A stretch of 64,000 nt of DNA from Eutreptiella sp. 'Long Island Sound 2002' (Eukaryota > Euglenozoa > Euglenophyceae > Eutreptiales > Eutreptiaceae): the NCBI GenBank assembly GCA_964036045.1, contig OZ038379.1, forward strand, positions 73,179,992-73,243,991, given 5' to 3'. The translations under genes and the position numbers were made by a program. Each line of letters begins with the position of its first letter. Position 1 is the first letter of the stretch. Below, one piece after another: positions 7,981 through 17,747 of the stretch. The notes under the pieces were generated by a model. It worked only from the letters and a program-made list of their open reading frames with translations. It ran no database searches and was not told where the DNA came from.

Positions 7981-9336
7981 ATGTGGTGGCGTTCTCAAGA
8001 AGATGACTCTTTTGCCATTTTATTGCAGATCTGGGAGGCAAGCCCCTTCCCGAAGGAGAAGGTCCGGACACCTGTTCCCGGGCCCTCCGCCCCTCATCCC
8101 CCTGTTTCCATCCGCGACGATCTAGCCGCCGCGGTTAAGGAGGGAATTTTAGAGGCGGCCAGGCAGGCAAGCCTGGAAATCAGGGCTGAAGGAGCTCCCC
8201 AAGTGGACTCCTGGCTGCGGACCACCGAGATCAGCGGTCCGACAGCCTGCTCAGGCCCTTCAGGACACGGCATGTACTGTCCTGCCGACTGCTCCTGCAG
8301 ATTCCAGCGAGATGCTGAGCTCCAACAGCTCAAAGATCAAATGCACCTCATCATTCAAACGCTGGGAATAAAAAATCTTTTCAAGACGCACATGCGGTCT
8401 GAGGGCGCCTCATCGGTGGAACAAGCAACAGAGCCATCGGAGGAGGCGACAGAAATTTTTTCAATTGCTCCTTCGGTGGATTCCAGGACCACCGATGCAA
8501 GGATCAGCAGGACCAAGCTAAAGGAAAGGGTTAAAATCTCTCGTTCTGAGAGTAGGACGGCGAAGGCTAGGACTGAGGCTCAGAATGCCAAGCGAACTGC
8601 CTCCCGTACTGCCCCTCCTGCTGCTGATTCCAATACCTTAGCCCAGCTGTTGCTCGCCCAGACCCTCGCCGGAGCTGGTGTGGCGAATGATGCCGCCAAG
8701 CTGTCTGCCATTACGGCCGGTGTTGGGCTGGATTTGCTTCTTAACCCTACTTCCTTGCGACTTCGTCAGGTTGCCAAGCAACCGAAGTATAATGGGAACC
8801 CCCGACGTTGGCCTCAGTTCCAACGGGAATTTAAACTGTGGGTTAAGACTCAAAAACTCCAAGATGATCAGTTCCTGATGGCCCTCTTGGATTGCCTTGA
8901 GGGAGCGCCGGCCAACACTTGGCTCAGGACTTGGAGTGATCGCGAGGATACAAGTTCCCCCCTTACCTTTGATGAGGTGTGGGAACAGTTGGAGGTACGT
9001 GGATCCCGGCTGCCAGAGGACCACTACCACCAAATGTTGGAGAATTTTCCTTCATTTTCGCAATTAATCTTGCACGAAGTGCAAGACAAAAAACAGCGCT
9101 TCTGGAATTTAGTGGAAGAAGCTGAACATTCAGGCGAAAAATTTTCTAGTGCCGAGCTGAAAAGTCTGATTTTTGACAAGATCCCCTCAGAAACTGCCGC
9201 CACCCTTCGGAACAAACAGTCCGAAGAAAAGGTCAAGACCTGTGGGCGGAGGTGGAAGGCTTCGATGCCTCTGGCAACAAGTTTTCCGTCAGGGAGGCAC
9301 TTCAAAAGTGCTCCCCCACGTCCTTTTCTAAGGTGA
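7981..9336 (+). CDS. gag: Gag of element C, capsid-like segment, 451 aa
   Basis: This frame encodes a Pro-rich start, a Cys-rich patch (YCPADCSC), a Lys/Arg/Ser-rich stretch and then a retrotransposon Gag core. In that core KYNGNPRRWPQFQREFKLWV is followed by FLMALLDCLEGAPANTWLRT, the usual pattern for Ty3-type capsids. It overlaps the next frame by ~160 nt (9177-9336), so capsid and nucleocapsid parts are joined either by a -1 shift or by a sequence that has since lost a base. No canonical X XXY YYZ slippery heptamer is visible in the overlap; CCT TTT C near 9322 is the only weak candidate. Confidence 0.75.
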   Translation: MWWRSQEDDSFAILLQIWEASPFPKEKVRTPVPGPSAPHPPVSIRDDLAAAVKEGILEAARQASLEIRAEGAPQVDSWLRTTEISGPTACSGPSGHGMYCPADCSCRFQRDAELQQLKDQMHLIIQTLGIKNLFKTHMRSEGASSVEQATEPSEEATEIFSIAPSVDSRTTDARISRTKLKERVKISRSESRTAKARTEAQNAKRTASRTAPPAADSNTLAQLLLAQTLAGAGVANDAAKLSAITAGVGLDLLLNPTSLRLRQVAKQPKYNGNPRRWPQFQREFKLWVKTQKLQDDQFLMALLDCLEGAPANTWLRTWSDREDTSSPLTFDEVWEQLEVRGSRLPEDHYHQMLENFPSFSQLILHEVQDKKQRFWNLVEEAEHSGEKFSSAELKSLIFDKIPSETAATLRNKQSEEKVKTCGRRWKASMPLATSFPSGRHFKSAPPRPFLR

Positions 9337-10274
9337 AATTCACCGAAGAGACGTGGAAAATAAAGTTTCATGAGCACGAGGATCGGGACTTGTTTGTCCA
9401 AGTCCTCAACAGGGGAGTCAGCTTCCATGGCCATCGCCTGAGGGCCAAAAACTGGGTGTTTTCGTACACCCCGAAGGAACTCTGGGAGGAGGTTGAGCGG
9501 CTCGCCGACGCCGCCAACCAGAATTTCCATGAGGGTCTTGGGGGAAACAAGAATACCCAGCAAAACACCCAAAATGGGGCCCAAAAGGGCAACAAAAAGG
9601 TGAATGACACCCGGAATGTTCAGCAGCACTGTAGCATCTGCCTTCTTTTAGGTTCTACGAACCGAGCTAAGTCGCATTCTACTGATAATCACCGATGGTC
9701 TCCTTACGATCACAAGGTGATTGGTGAAAATATCAGTAATTCGCAGAATTCAGACAGGAATGACAGACAGGTGCACGGTGGGAAGGCTGGAAAAGGGAAT
9801 CCGACCCCCTCCGGTGGAAACAAAAATCCTGGAGGCCCTGGCGGGTCCCAAGGCACAGGAAATCGGACTCCATCCGGCTCCGGTGGGCAGCCGAACGGCC
9901 AGAAAAATCCCAATAGCAACGCCGGAGCCGGAAATCGAAATCCAGGCCAAACCCCTCAATCCGGGGCAAACAAGGGAAATGCTCTAGGATCCCAGGGTAA
10001 AGGTAAGGGAAATCCTTCGGGAACCCCTTTCTCTGGTAAGGGCAGAGGGCGTGGCGAGGGTGGAGGTCCATCATCCGGCGGCCGTGGCCGTGGACGTGGA
10101 AAGGGCAACCATCGTGTGAATCAGGTCTCAGGTGCAGATCAGGTGTCCGATGCGGACCGAGATTACGTTGAAAATGCCTTGGATCCAGCAGATGATCCGC
10201 TCCAAGATTACTGGGTCGACGAATCAGGGTGTGTCCATAATGTTAACGCAGCCACTGGAGGTCAGAACGCCTAG
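9177..10274 (+). CDS. Gag of element C, nucleocapsid-like C-terminal segment
   Basis: The frame is open from 9177 to a TAG at 10272-10274. It encodes FTEETWKIKFHEHEDRDLF and YTPKELWEEVERLADAAN (capsid end), then CSIC...HSTDNH, a possible Cys/His zinc site, then a long Gly/Asn/Gln/Pro-rich region and an RGRGEGG...GRGRGRGKG tail typical of RNA-binding Gag ends. The acidic C-terminus (DADRDYVENALDPADDP) precedes the UAG. The same frame continues into pol with no further stop, as in elements A and B. Confidence 0.75.
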   Translation, partial: QDPLRNCRHPSEQTVRRKGQDLWAEVEGFDASGNKFSVREALQKCSPTSFSKVKFTEETWKIKFHEHEDRDLFVQVLNRGVSFHGHRLRAKNWVFSYTPKELWEEVERLADAANQNFHEGLGGNKNTQQNTQNGAQKGNKKVNDTRNVQQHCSICLLLGSTNRAKSHSTDNHRWSPYDHKVIGENISNSQNSDRNDRQVHGGKAGKGNPTPSGGNKNPGGPGGSQGTGNRTPSGSGGQPNGQKNPNSNAGAGNRNPGQTPQSGANKGNALGSQGKGKGNPSGTPFSGKGRGRGEGGGPSSGGRGRGRGKGNHRVNQVSGADQVSDADRDYVENALDPADDPLQDYWVDESGCVHNVNAATGGQNA

Positions 10275-10309
10275 GGGAGCCACGAAAATCGCCCCACCCC
10301 AGGCGATTT
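10272..10309 (+). promoter_or_regulatory. Candidate gag-pol UAG readthrough site of element C
   Basis: The context is GCC TAG GGG AGC CAC. After an 11-nt spacer, AAATCGCC (10286-10293) pairs perfectly with GGCGATTT (10302-10309) around an 8-nt loop. The pol frame downstream has no in-frame ATG near its start. A stop with a following stem is the known arrangement for stop-codon readthrough in gammaretroviral gag-pol. Function here is inferred. Confidence 0.6.
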
Positions 10310-13300
10310 CAGGCATGATCCCCAGATTCCTTCTCGACCACTACTTGATGTAGGGTCGCTTGTCGCCTCTCCCCTGGATCCGGCAGCGGATCCTTCTGTT
10401 GTAGTGGACGAGGTTGGTGTACAGTCCAAGCACAGGGCCCGTCAGTTTGTCACAAAGCTGTGGGTCTCTGATTGCAAGGGCAATTTCCACCTCGCCACTT
10501 GTTTGTGTGACAATGGATCGGAGGTAAATCTCCAATCCAATTCTTTTTTGCCTGACGACTGCGTGTTTGATTCGCCTCAACCTGTTACCCTCGAGGGAGT
10601 TTCTGGACATTCTCTCTCAGGTGGGCAACGCGGTTGTTATATATCAACTCATTTGGTCGCTCAAGACCTTTGGGAAGAAGGCAATGTGGAGGAAGTTATC
10701 CTTAAGGATGACTACTTCTATCGTGCCGACATAAAGTATGACCTTTACTTGGGCCATCCTTGGCTTCGCAAGAACACGGTGGCGCCCGTAGGTCATCGGC
10801 GTTGTTTTTTGCTGGAGTCAGGTCCCTTGGAGCGTCCTGAATTTCGTTTTTTGCACGCAGGGTTTAAAAGTGCAGAAGGATTTTTGAAGCAAAAGGTTAC
10901 ACCAAAGTTTGGCGAAGATGTCACCATTGCAGAGGTGAATGGGAGTGCCGATTACTCCCGGGAGTTAGAATGTCTTCGTAGGGACTCCCAGCCACGACGC
11001 CCTTCGCGCTGGCACTCTTCATCCTACAGAGTTGTCGACAAATGGCGCGATACAATTTGTGAATATTTTTATGAACACCATTCCTTTTGGCCACAGTGTG
11101 ATGCCTTTGCTAACCGCGAGAACAAGCGCTTTGACAAGCACTTTCGCGACGCTTGGACCCATAAATGGGACAAGATGTTATGGATTAATCCTCCGTTTCA
11201 CTTAATCCAGCAGGTCATCCACAAAATCAAGCAAGATAAAACCCAGGCGATTTTAGTTGTGCCCTTGTGGGACGACAAGCCTTGGTTTCAGGAATTGCAA
11301 GACATTTGTGTAGATTACATCGAACTTCCCAGGAAGATTAAGCTGTATGCCAGGGACGACACAGGTCCCCTGCCACAGCGGCCCTGGAGTTCGCTTGCAT
11401 TCCTGGTGGATGGAAAGCTTTCTGACTCTGATTCTGCTGATTCTAGTACTGATTCCTGTGTTGGGTCTGAATCTGAGGTTGAGCGTGGTACTGATGATGA
11501 ATCTATTTTTTCTGATTTTTGCCCGTCAGATGCCCAAGGTGATCCAACGTCAAATGGATCCGCCTCGTCTCCCTCTTCCCCAATACGATCTACATACAAA
11601 AGAATCTACGGCGCACGGACGACAAAAAAATTTTCTTCGCGCCGCAAATTCAGAGTTTTTTATGAAAAGCCCCGTGTGGAAGCTTTCATAGATCCTTTCG
11701 AGGAGCTGGATCACGAAGAGAATCTCTGGAATGTCGACACTCGACCCACCTATCTTCAAGAGGCAGTTGATACGGACCTTTTTAGGGACATCCGTAAGAA
11801 GATTCTTCCTGCCAAAGCCGAAGAAATTGCCAAAGTTTTTTCGACAGTAATTCCTGGCGATCAGGTGGACACTGAGTTGTGTTCCAAGAAAAGAGACAAG
11901 ATTTTTGAGGAACGGAAGGACACAACCCTTTCAGGGAAGTTGATCAAAAACCCCCCTGTCCGTGGGCAGTTCGTTGAAGCCTTCATCGAGCTTCGTGAAG
12001 GGTACAAGGCGAAGAAACAGCGTCCTTATGAGAACCATGGACAGAAACATGAGATACTCAGAAAAATAATCGAGAGAAATCTCAGGGAATTTGGTTGGCT
12101 TGAGGGTTGTATGACCAGCGAGTGGTGCTGTGCACCCTTCACAGTCCCGAAGCCGCCGCCTGCAGACCAGAACACTATTGATGGTTGGCGAATGGTTGTT
12201 GATTTTCGCAACCTCAACGCCGAAACCAAGGCGGATTCACACCCCCTGCCGCTCATTGAGGAGGAAATCGCCAAGAGGGCAAGAGGTCGTTTGTTTTCTG
12301 TGCTGGATCTCCGTCACGGCTTTCACCAAATGCCGTTGAGGAAGGACGGCCGACCTCTCACCTGTATGTGCACGCCATGTGGCCCAGTCCAGTGGACGGT
12401 CATGCCCATGGGCCTGAAGAACGCCCCTTCGTTCTTTCAAAGAATGATGGAGGATGTGCTTTTTACAGCTCATCCTGAGCTTCGTGCCTTCGTGGGTGTG
12501 TACATAGATGACATAATCATCGCGACAGAGGGGGAGGGACTGACCGAAGCCGAGCTGGTGGCCCTACATGAAAAGCAGCTGAACCAGGTTTTGGACATTC
12601 TTGATGCCAATCAGCTGATTTGTGGGCCAAAGAAGGGAAAACTATTTTTAAAATCAGTCGAATTTTGTGGTTCTCTCCTCCAGAATGGCACCCGACGACC
12701 CAGTCCAGGGAAGCTCGTCGCTATTCAGAAGTGGAAGCGCCCTGAGACGATCACGGAATTGAGAGGATTCCTGGGTTGTTGCAATTTTTACCACACTTTT
12801 GTGCCGAATTATCCCAAATTTGCTGCCCCCCTCAATGAACTATTGAAGGTAGGGAGAGATGCGGGCAAGGCAGGTTCAAAGGTTCGTGTCAAGTGGACTG
12901 ACGAGTGCGAGGAGGCCTTCCATCACTTGAAGGCGGCCCTCTGCGAAGTCGCCACGTTGCATGTGCCGAAATTCGACCGACCCTTCTACATAAGAACCGA
13001 CGCTTCTAGGTACGCGATCGGAGCTGTCCTTGAACAGGTTGATGAAGCCACAGGTGATCATTACCCTCTTGCATTTTGGTCTCGGAAGCTAGCTCCACGC
13101 CAGATGCAATGGTCACCGCGTGAGCAAGAGACTTATGCTATAATCTGCGCGCTGAAGAAGTACCAATCGTGGGTTGGCACCAATCGAGTCGAGATCCTGA
13201 CGGATCATCGATCTCTGGAGTATTGGGCCACCGAACACATTGATACTATCGCGAGCCCAGCTGGTCGACGGGCCAGATGGCATGAATTTCTCAGTCCGTT

Positions 13301-15458
13301 TGACCTCCATGTGTCGTATTTGCCTGAAAAACACAACACGGTAGCGGATGCTCTGAGCCGATGGGCTTACCCCGCTTCAGAGGGGCTGCAAAGTACCCAC
13401 ATCCATGGTACGGAGCAGGACCGCCACGTCGTAATCGAGTGGGATCAAGAAGAAAAAAAGCTCATTCGACGTGAATGCATGCAATGCTCTGTTAAACGGC
13501 ATGCATTACCGTGTCATGACATCACGGCCTTCTCAGATCCGGCGCATGCTCATGAAATTATCACCAAATCACTGAAAGTCGTGGAGAAAGTCACCGATCC
13601 CTCCTCAGGGAGTGTGAAACAGTTTGAGTATACCCGACCTGTAAGTGGATTTCGGTTGATTCAGGGCATTAAGCGTCGAGATCCGGCCAAAACTCCACCC
13701 CTGCCGAAAGATTCCCTTATCATCCGTGACTGGACGAACGATTATCTGCATGATTCCATGTTTAAAGAGGTCTTTGAGAATCTCAAATCCAAAGATGCTC
13801 ACAAGGATGGAATTTATTCTGAATATTCATTGGATGGGGGGAAGCTGTGGATGGAGGGTAAATTGTGCGTACCAGACGCCCTGGCCCCCCGAGTGTTAAA
13901 CTGGTGGCACAAATGGGAGTCCCCCCACGCACATGGCCGTAGATTATGGTCGATGATTAAACATAGGTTGTTCGGCTCAAGGCTATATACTAATTGTATG
14001 AAAGTAGCCGCCGGATGTGCCCAATGTGCTGTCTCGACGCCCCCCAGCGCGAAGAAGCACGGCCATCTGAGGCCACATCCTATTCCGGAGCGCCTCTTTA
14101 ACAGAGTCACCAGTGATTTTTTCCATCTTGGTGAACTCGACGACGAAGAGTGCCATTGGACCAACAAAAAGGTCAATGGAGTGCTCCTTATACAATGCCG
14201 TCATTCTGGCTACATTCAGGTGTTGCCTTGCAACGTCGAGTCAATGACTGGCAAAGCTGCCGCCAAATGGTGCGCGCAGACCTGGATGGGAGGTTGGGAC
14301 GTCCTATCCGAGGTGGTTACGGATTCAGGCAGAGAGTACACCTCCGAATGGTGGAAGGAATTATGTGCTCGCCTTGGAATCCACCACCTGAGATGTGAAA
14401 TCCACTCACATGGAGCGCTGCCTGGCGAAAGAGCCGGCCGCTCTATTATAAATATGCTTCGTAAGGAGCTCGCCAGTGAGAAAGACTTCCATTGGCTTGA
14501 AGTTCTCTTCGCATTGCTTCGCCGTTACCACAACACGCCATTGTACCATGGCCTTTCTCCAAATGAAATTGTCTTTGGACGAAAGAAGTGTTGGTGGAAC
14601 ATGCCGTTGAAGAATCCTCGCCCTTGTAAAGATGCTTCGTTGTTTTTGGACGAAATCCAACGAGCAGAAAAAACTGTCTCGAAATTAATCGATAAGCATC
14701 AAGCTGACTGGCTTTGGGTCCAGAATCAAGGCCGAAAAAACCCCCACAATTTTGAAGTCGATGATCGAGTTTGGCTTCGAAAATCCGAAACCACCCTGGA
14801 CGGAGATGATAAGCTTGTTCCCTTGTGGGAGGGGCCATTCGCTGTTACAGCGCGTCTAGGTGAGAACAGGTGGAGGATTCGTGTGGATGTCAGCAGGGAA
14901 ATTGAAGTTTCGGGCGATCGCCTCAAGAGAGAGATCCCCTCCCCCAAGGATCGGGTTAAACCCCTTTTTTGGACTTCGAAATTTTTGTCCGATCGGGTCA
15001 TCGAAGGGGGGAAGTACGAACTCAAGAGGATTTTAGAAGCAAGACGTGACGAAAAGGGCGAATGGGAATTTCTATGTGAGTGGAGGGGCTTTGATTCCAG
15101 TCACAACAACTGGGAACCAGCCCATTCTTTTGTCCATGGGTACAACAAGGGGTTCATCGACTTCCTCAAGAAGCACCCCGAAATTGGTGTACTCCTGACA
15201 GACTGTCTGTCGAAACCCGACAGACAGGTGGAGAGCGACGGAAAAAGACCTGTGGTGAATCGAGATCCAGCCTTTTACGGCCCTCAGCAGCCACATTCCA
15301 GGGCTGATCCGTCGATCCCCCCTCCTGCGGTCAGGCCAGCCCAGGAGCCAAATGAGGACCAAGCTTCGAGTTCGGCCGCTGATTTGCAGCGCCCAAGCCG
15401 TACGAGGGCCCCACCAGACAGGTTGGTGGTCACATGTATTTGTGCTTGGCCGAATTGA
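10275..15458 (+). CDS. pol: Pol polyprotein of element C: protease, methyltransferase-like, RT, RNase H, integrase, chromodomain
   Basis: The frame is open from the UAG to TGA at 15456-15458. Numbering from GTG 10404: retropepsin-like CDNGSEVNL (active-site Asp 36) and YLGHPWL; residues ~207-337 a Dam/DIRS-type methyltransferase-like domain with CDAFANRENKRFDKHF, WINPPF (NPPF 262-265) and AILVVPLW; an acidic Ser-rich linker (~339-377); reverse transcriptase ~560-760 with VYIDDI (YIDD 700-703); RNase H ~860-985 (YIRTDAS, LTDHRSLEYW, TVADALSRW); an integrase HHCC-type zinc region ~1169-1208; integrase core with D1237, D1307 and E1342 (exact D-x34-E spacing) and the motif LSPNEIVFG; chromodomain ~1538-1580 (YELKRILEARRD, LCEWRGF, NNWEPAHSF). 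All catalytic positions are present, so this Pol may be functional. Confidence 0.95.
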   Translation, partial: GSHENRPTPGDFRHDPQIPSRPLLDVGSLVASPLDPAADPSVVVDEVGVQSKHRARQFVTKLWVSDCKGNFHLATCLCDNGSEVNLQSNSFLPDDCVFDSPQPVTLEGVSGHSLSGGQRGCYISTHLVAQDLWEEGNVEEVILKDDYFYRADIKYDLYLGHPWLRKNTVAPVGHRRCFLLESGPLERPEFRFLHAGFKSAEGFLKQKVTPKFGEDVTIAEVNGSADYSRELECLRRDSQPRRPSRWHSSSYRVVDKWRDTICEYFYEHHSFWPQCDAFANRENKRFDKHFRDAWTHKWDKMLWINPPFHLIQQVIHKIKQDKTQAILVVPLWDDKPWFQELQDICVDYIELPRKIKLYARDDTGPLPQRPWSSLAFLVDGKLSDSDSADSSTDSCVGSESEVERGTDDESIFSDFCPSDAQGDPTSNGSASSPSSPIRSTYKRIYGARTTKKFSSRRKFRVFYEKPRVEAFIDPFEELDHEENLWNVDTRPTYLQEAVDTDLFRDIRKKILPAKAEEIAKVFSTVIPGDQVDTELCSKKRDKIFEERKDTTLSGKLIKNPPVRGQFVEAFIELREGYKAKKQRPYENHGQKHEILRKIIERNLREFGWLEGCMTSEWCCAPFTVPKPPPADQNTIDGWRMVVDFRNLNAETKADSHPLPLIEEEIAKRARGRLFSVLDLRHGFHQMPLRKDGRPLTCMCTPCGPVQWTVMPMGLKNAPSFFQRMMEDVLFTAHPELRAFVGVYIDDIIIATEGEGLTEAELVALHEKQLNQVLDILDANQLICGPKKGKLFLKSVEFCGSLLQNGTRRPSPGKLVAIQKWKRPETITELRGFLGCCNFYHTFVPNYPKFAAPLNELLKVGRDAGKAGSKVRVKWTDECEEAFHHLKAALCEVATLHVPKFDRPFYIRTDASRYAIGAVLEQVDEATGDHYPLAFWSRKLAPRQMQWSPREQETYAIICALKKYQSWVGTNRVEILTDHRSLEYWATEHIDTIASPAGRRARWHEFLSPFDLHVSYLPEKHNTVADALSRWAYPASEGLQSTHIHGTEQDRHVVIEWDQEEKKLIRRECMQCSVKRHALPCHDITAFSDPAHAHEIITKSLKVVEKVTDPSSGSVKQFEYTRPVSGFRLIQGIKRRDPAKTPPLPKDSLIIRDWTNDYLHDSMFKEVFENLKSKDAHKDGIYSEYSLDGGKLWMEGKLCVPDALAPRVLNWWHKWESPHAHGRRLWSMIKHRLFGSRLYTNCMKVAAGCAQCAVSTPPSAKKHGHLRPHPIPERLFNRVTSDFFHLGELDDEECHWTNKKVNGVLLIQCRHSGYIQVLPCNVESMTGKAAAKWCAQTWMGGWDVLSEVVTDSGREYTSEWWKELCARLGIHHLRCEIHSHGALPGERAGRSIINMLRKELASEKDFHWLEVLFALLRRYHNTPLYHGLSPNEIVFGRKKCWWNMPLKNPRPCKDASLFLDEIQRAEKTVSKLIDKHQADWLWVQNQGRKNPHNFEVDDRVWLRKSETTLDGDDKLVPLWEGPFAVTARLGENRWRIRVDVSREIEVSGDRLKREIPSPKDRVKPLFWTSKFLSDRVIEGGKYELKRILEARRDEKGEWEFLCEWRGFDSSHNNWEPAHSFVHGYNKGFIDFLKKHPEIGVLLTDCLSKPDRQVESDGKRPVVNRDPAFYGPQQPHSRADPSIPPPAVRPAQEPNEDQASSSAADLQRPSRTRAPPDRLVVTCICAWPN

Positions 15459-17199
15459 GGGAGCCCCGTCGACCACTTATTCCAATGTGAGTGTTCTGAC
15501 GACTTGAAAAAACCACATTCTGCTCAATCCACTGTTCATTCTTCCTGATTACGACATGATGTGGAGAACTGCGAATGTTTGATAATTTGACGTCAATCAA
15601 CTTTTCTTTGGTCTCCGTTCGGCAGACAAGGCGTAGATACGCTGCCGAAAGCCACGGAGTGTGCTGCCGTGTCCAGAAAAAACCAAACTCAGGCTTAATT
15701 CAGGCAGATCCGGGGTAATCTTGTCTCTGTTGGTCTGTGCATCTTTGGAATTTGGCTACTCGTGCAGATGGAAGCAAATGTACATAGTAAAAACGCTGGC
15801 CAGCGACATACACACGACAGCGACATTCACCCCTACAAGCACCCCCTGTAGTACTGGCTGCACTAGATGCGACGCCAGGAACTCAGATCTTACCTTCATT
15901 TGCCGTGATGCTGAAGCCAAAGTCCAGATTCAGATCCAGATTCCTTGAATTTACCTTGAATTCATCAGGTTTGTCCATCATTCTGCGCAACAGTGCAAAA
16001 CCCCGACGTCAATTGTTCAGACAACCTTCATAGAGCTCCTATATGAAGCTCTAGGGACTTCTAACAGCAACCTCTCGGACCTCAGAGCTTCCGTAAGCTT
16101 CGGTGTATTTTTGGCACACGCCAATGTGAGCTCAATCCGACCTGAAACTGTCGAAAATGGTGAATCCAAGTGTCTTGTGGGACTCAATCGAACGATGGGC
16201 CTTGTCCAAGTCGATGGACACCGCCGCCACTGTAAATAAAGGACTACTCGGTGTCTCTCAGTTATATACTGTCAGTAAAGCGCCTTCAGCGAACCTTCGG
16301 CGCGTTACATGCCAAGGATCCAGGGCCATCATGTCCCATCATGATGCATCATCACATGATCCACATTTTCATGGAATCTGTTGGATGCTCGCGAACCAAC
16401 GTGCCGGAGAGCATAATTCAGCTGAATAAACGACAATATATATTAACTCTAGTCTAAACGAAGGTGTTAGTAGTTTCAGTTCTAGACATTCCGCTTCATT
16501 TCACCTTCATCTTAGGAAAATGAGCAAATTCCCTCATTTTAGGACAGTTTAGGTTGATTTCCTTGTCATCTCCTCTCCTTCCTCGAAGATCTGTTTACGG
16601 CTTTGCCTAACTTCGTTGACGCTGATGTTTTTCTGTTCAATTAGGGCCTGCAGACTACATTTGTATTTGTTTTCCCTCTCTGTGATTGTTTCATCTCCTT
16701 CATCTCTGCTCAAATTGATTCTCAATCTTGCTGAATCTTGTGATCATCCACCAGATGCGCCAAATCTGAGGCACATGCTGCACTTTTCAGAACGGGAAAA
16801 GCGGGAGTAACACGATGTAGAGTACGTGGAGGACACCGTAGCGTGCCCGCGACAGCTAAACTGTGCCAGAGCGCCGAGATGTCACTCCATTTCTTGATTC
16901 TCCCACTCAATCCACCAATAATCTACCTCATTCTCAACCAGGGCATGGTTTGGTATCGATTCTCGATACATTTACATGCTTTTTAGCCCTTAACCTAATG
17001 TTTTACTGCCCGGAGGACTGATCGTCACTCCTCATTCTGTCTCATTTCAGGTTCATCCATCCTGATTCAGTGCCAATTCAGCCCAAATCAGGTCAGATCA
17101 AGCAGATTTCGCCGCATCGAGGCTACATTTCTATTTTTTTCTGGGACTTACCCGCACTACTTTCTTCGTTGACGTAGCGACACAACCCAGTGTGTTTTT
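15459..17199 (+). other. Long non-coding stretch between pol and 3' LTR of element C
   Basis: About 1.74 kb with no recognisable protein; the longest open frame is 95 codons (15661-15948) with no known motif. The sequence is of mixed composition with no tandem array. It may be an extended 3' untranslated region or the remnant of an extra open frame. Confidence 0.6.
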
Positions 17200-17209
17200 G
17201 GAGGGGGAG
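17200..17209 (+). other. Polypurine tract of element C
   Basis: GGAGGGGGAG lies directly before the TG of the 3' LTR and follows a T-run. This is the expected primer for plus-strand DNA synthesis. Confidence 0.8.
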
Positions 17210-17742
17210 TGTAAGTGCGGCTAACCCCCATCTGCTCAGATTTTCGCAGATCTGCCCCAGATTGGCTACATTTTGGTCATTTTCTCTGCTTCGGCGGAAT
17301 CGCCGCCCCGCAGCTCAGTCTCAGGATCAGACCTATATATTTCTGATGTGCCGGATCTGATTCCACGGTCCATTCATCGTAAATCCGCCGCGTTCCGATC
17401 ATTTGCCCGGAATCGCCAATTGCCGCTGACGCGCGTGCGCGAGCCAGATCGGCCAAATATTTTTTCACAATCGGATTTTTATAAATCTTTTCAGATAGAT
17501 ATGGACACTCAGATGTACCTAGGAATATCCGCATCATTTTCTTCATAGACTGGGATTTTTTGCCGGATAACAATCAGCATGGATCTTGCCTCCGTTGTCG
17601 CCGCTCTTGCCTCCGTTGGTGTCCGTGTATCCGGTTCTGCCCCCAACAGCAGCGGTCAGGTCGACTCCTCGCGTGCCTGCCCCCCCGGTCTTGCCGGCCC
17701 TGAGCCCTCCGGCACCATCCACGACCTAGGGCAGCACTTTCA
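17210..17742 (+). repeat. 3' LTR of element C (533 bp)
   Basis: It is a direct repeat of 6873-7407 with about seven differences, including loss of one A near 17534 and absence of the extra T in the C-run. It ends CTTTCA, followed by the TSD CCAAG. The MDLASV frame is intact here and would run out into element B sequence. Confidence 0.93.
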
Positions 17743-17747
17743 CCAAG

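Larger units (their letters stand above)
6873..17742 (+). mobile_element. Full-length chromodomain Ty3/gypsy retrotransposon, element C (10,870 bp)
   Basis: It has two near-identical LTRs (6873-7407 and 17210-17742) starting TGTAAGTGCGG and ending CTTTCA, a Met-tRNA primer-binding site directly after the 5' LTR and a purine tract directly before the 3' LTR. The 5-bp target-site duplication CCAAG lies at 6868-6872 and 17743-17747. The LTRs differ at about seven positions, so insertion is fairly recent. It sits inside the integrase of element B, whose reading frame is continuous if C and one CCAAG are removed. Order: gag-like ORFs, in-frame UAG, then pol with protease, methyltransferase-like domain, reverse transcriptase, RNase H, integrase and chromodomain. 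Pol is intact; gag has frame changes. Confidence 0.95.

Noticed and set aside
9177-9336. Programmed -1 frameshift site in the element C gag overlap
   Set aside because: No canonical X XXY YYZ heptamer lies in the overlap; CCT TTT C is weak. Loss of one base in this copy explains it equally well.
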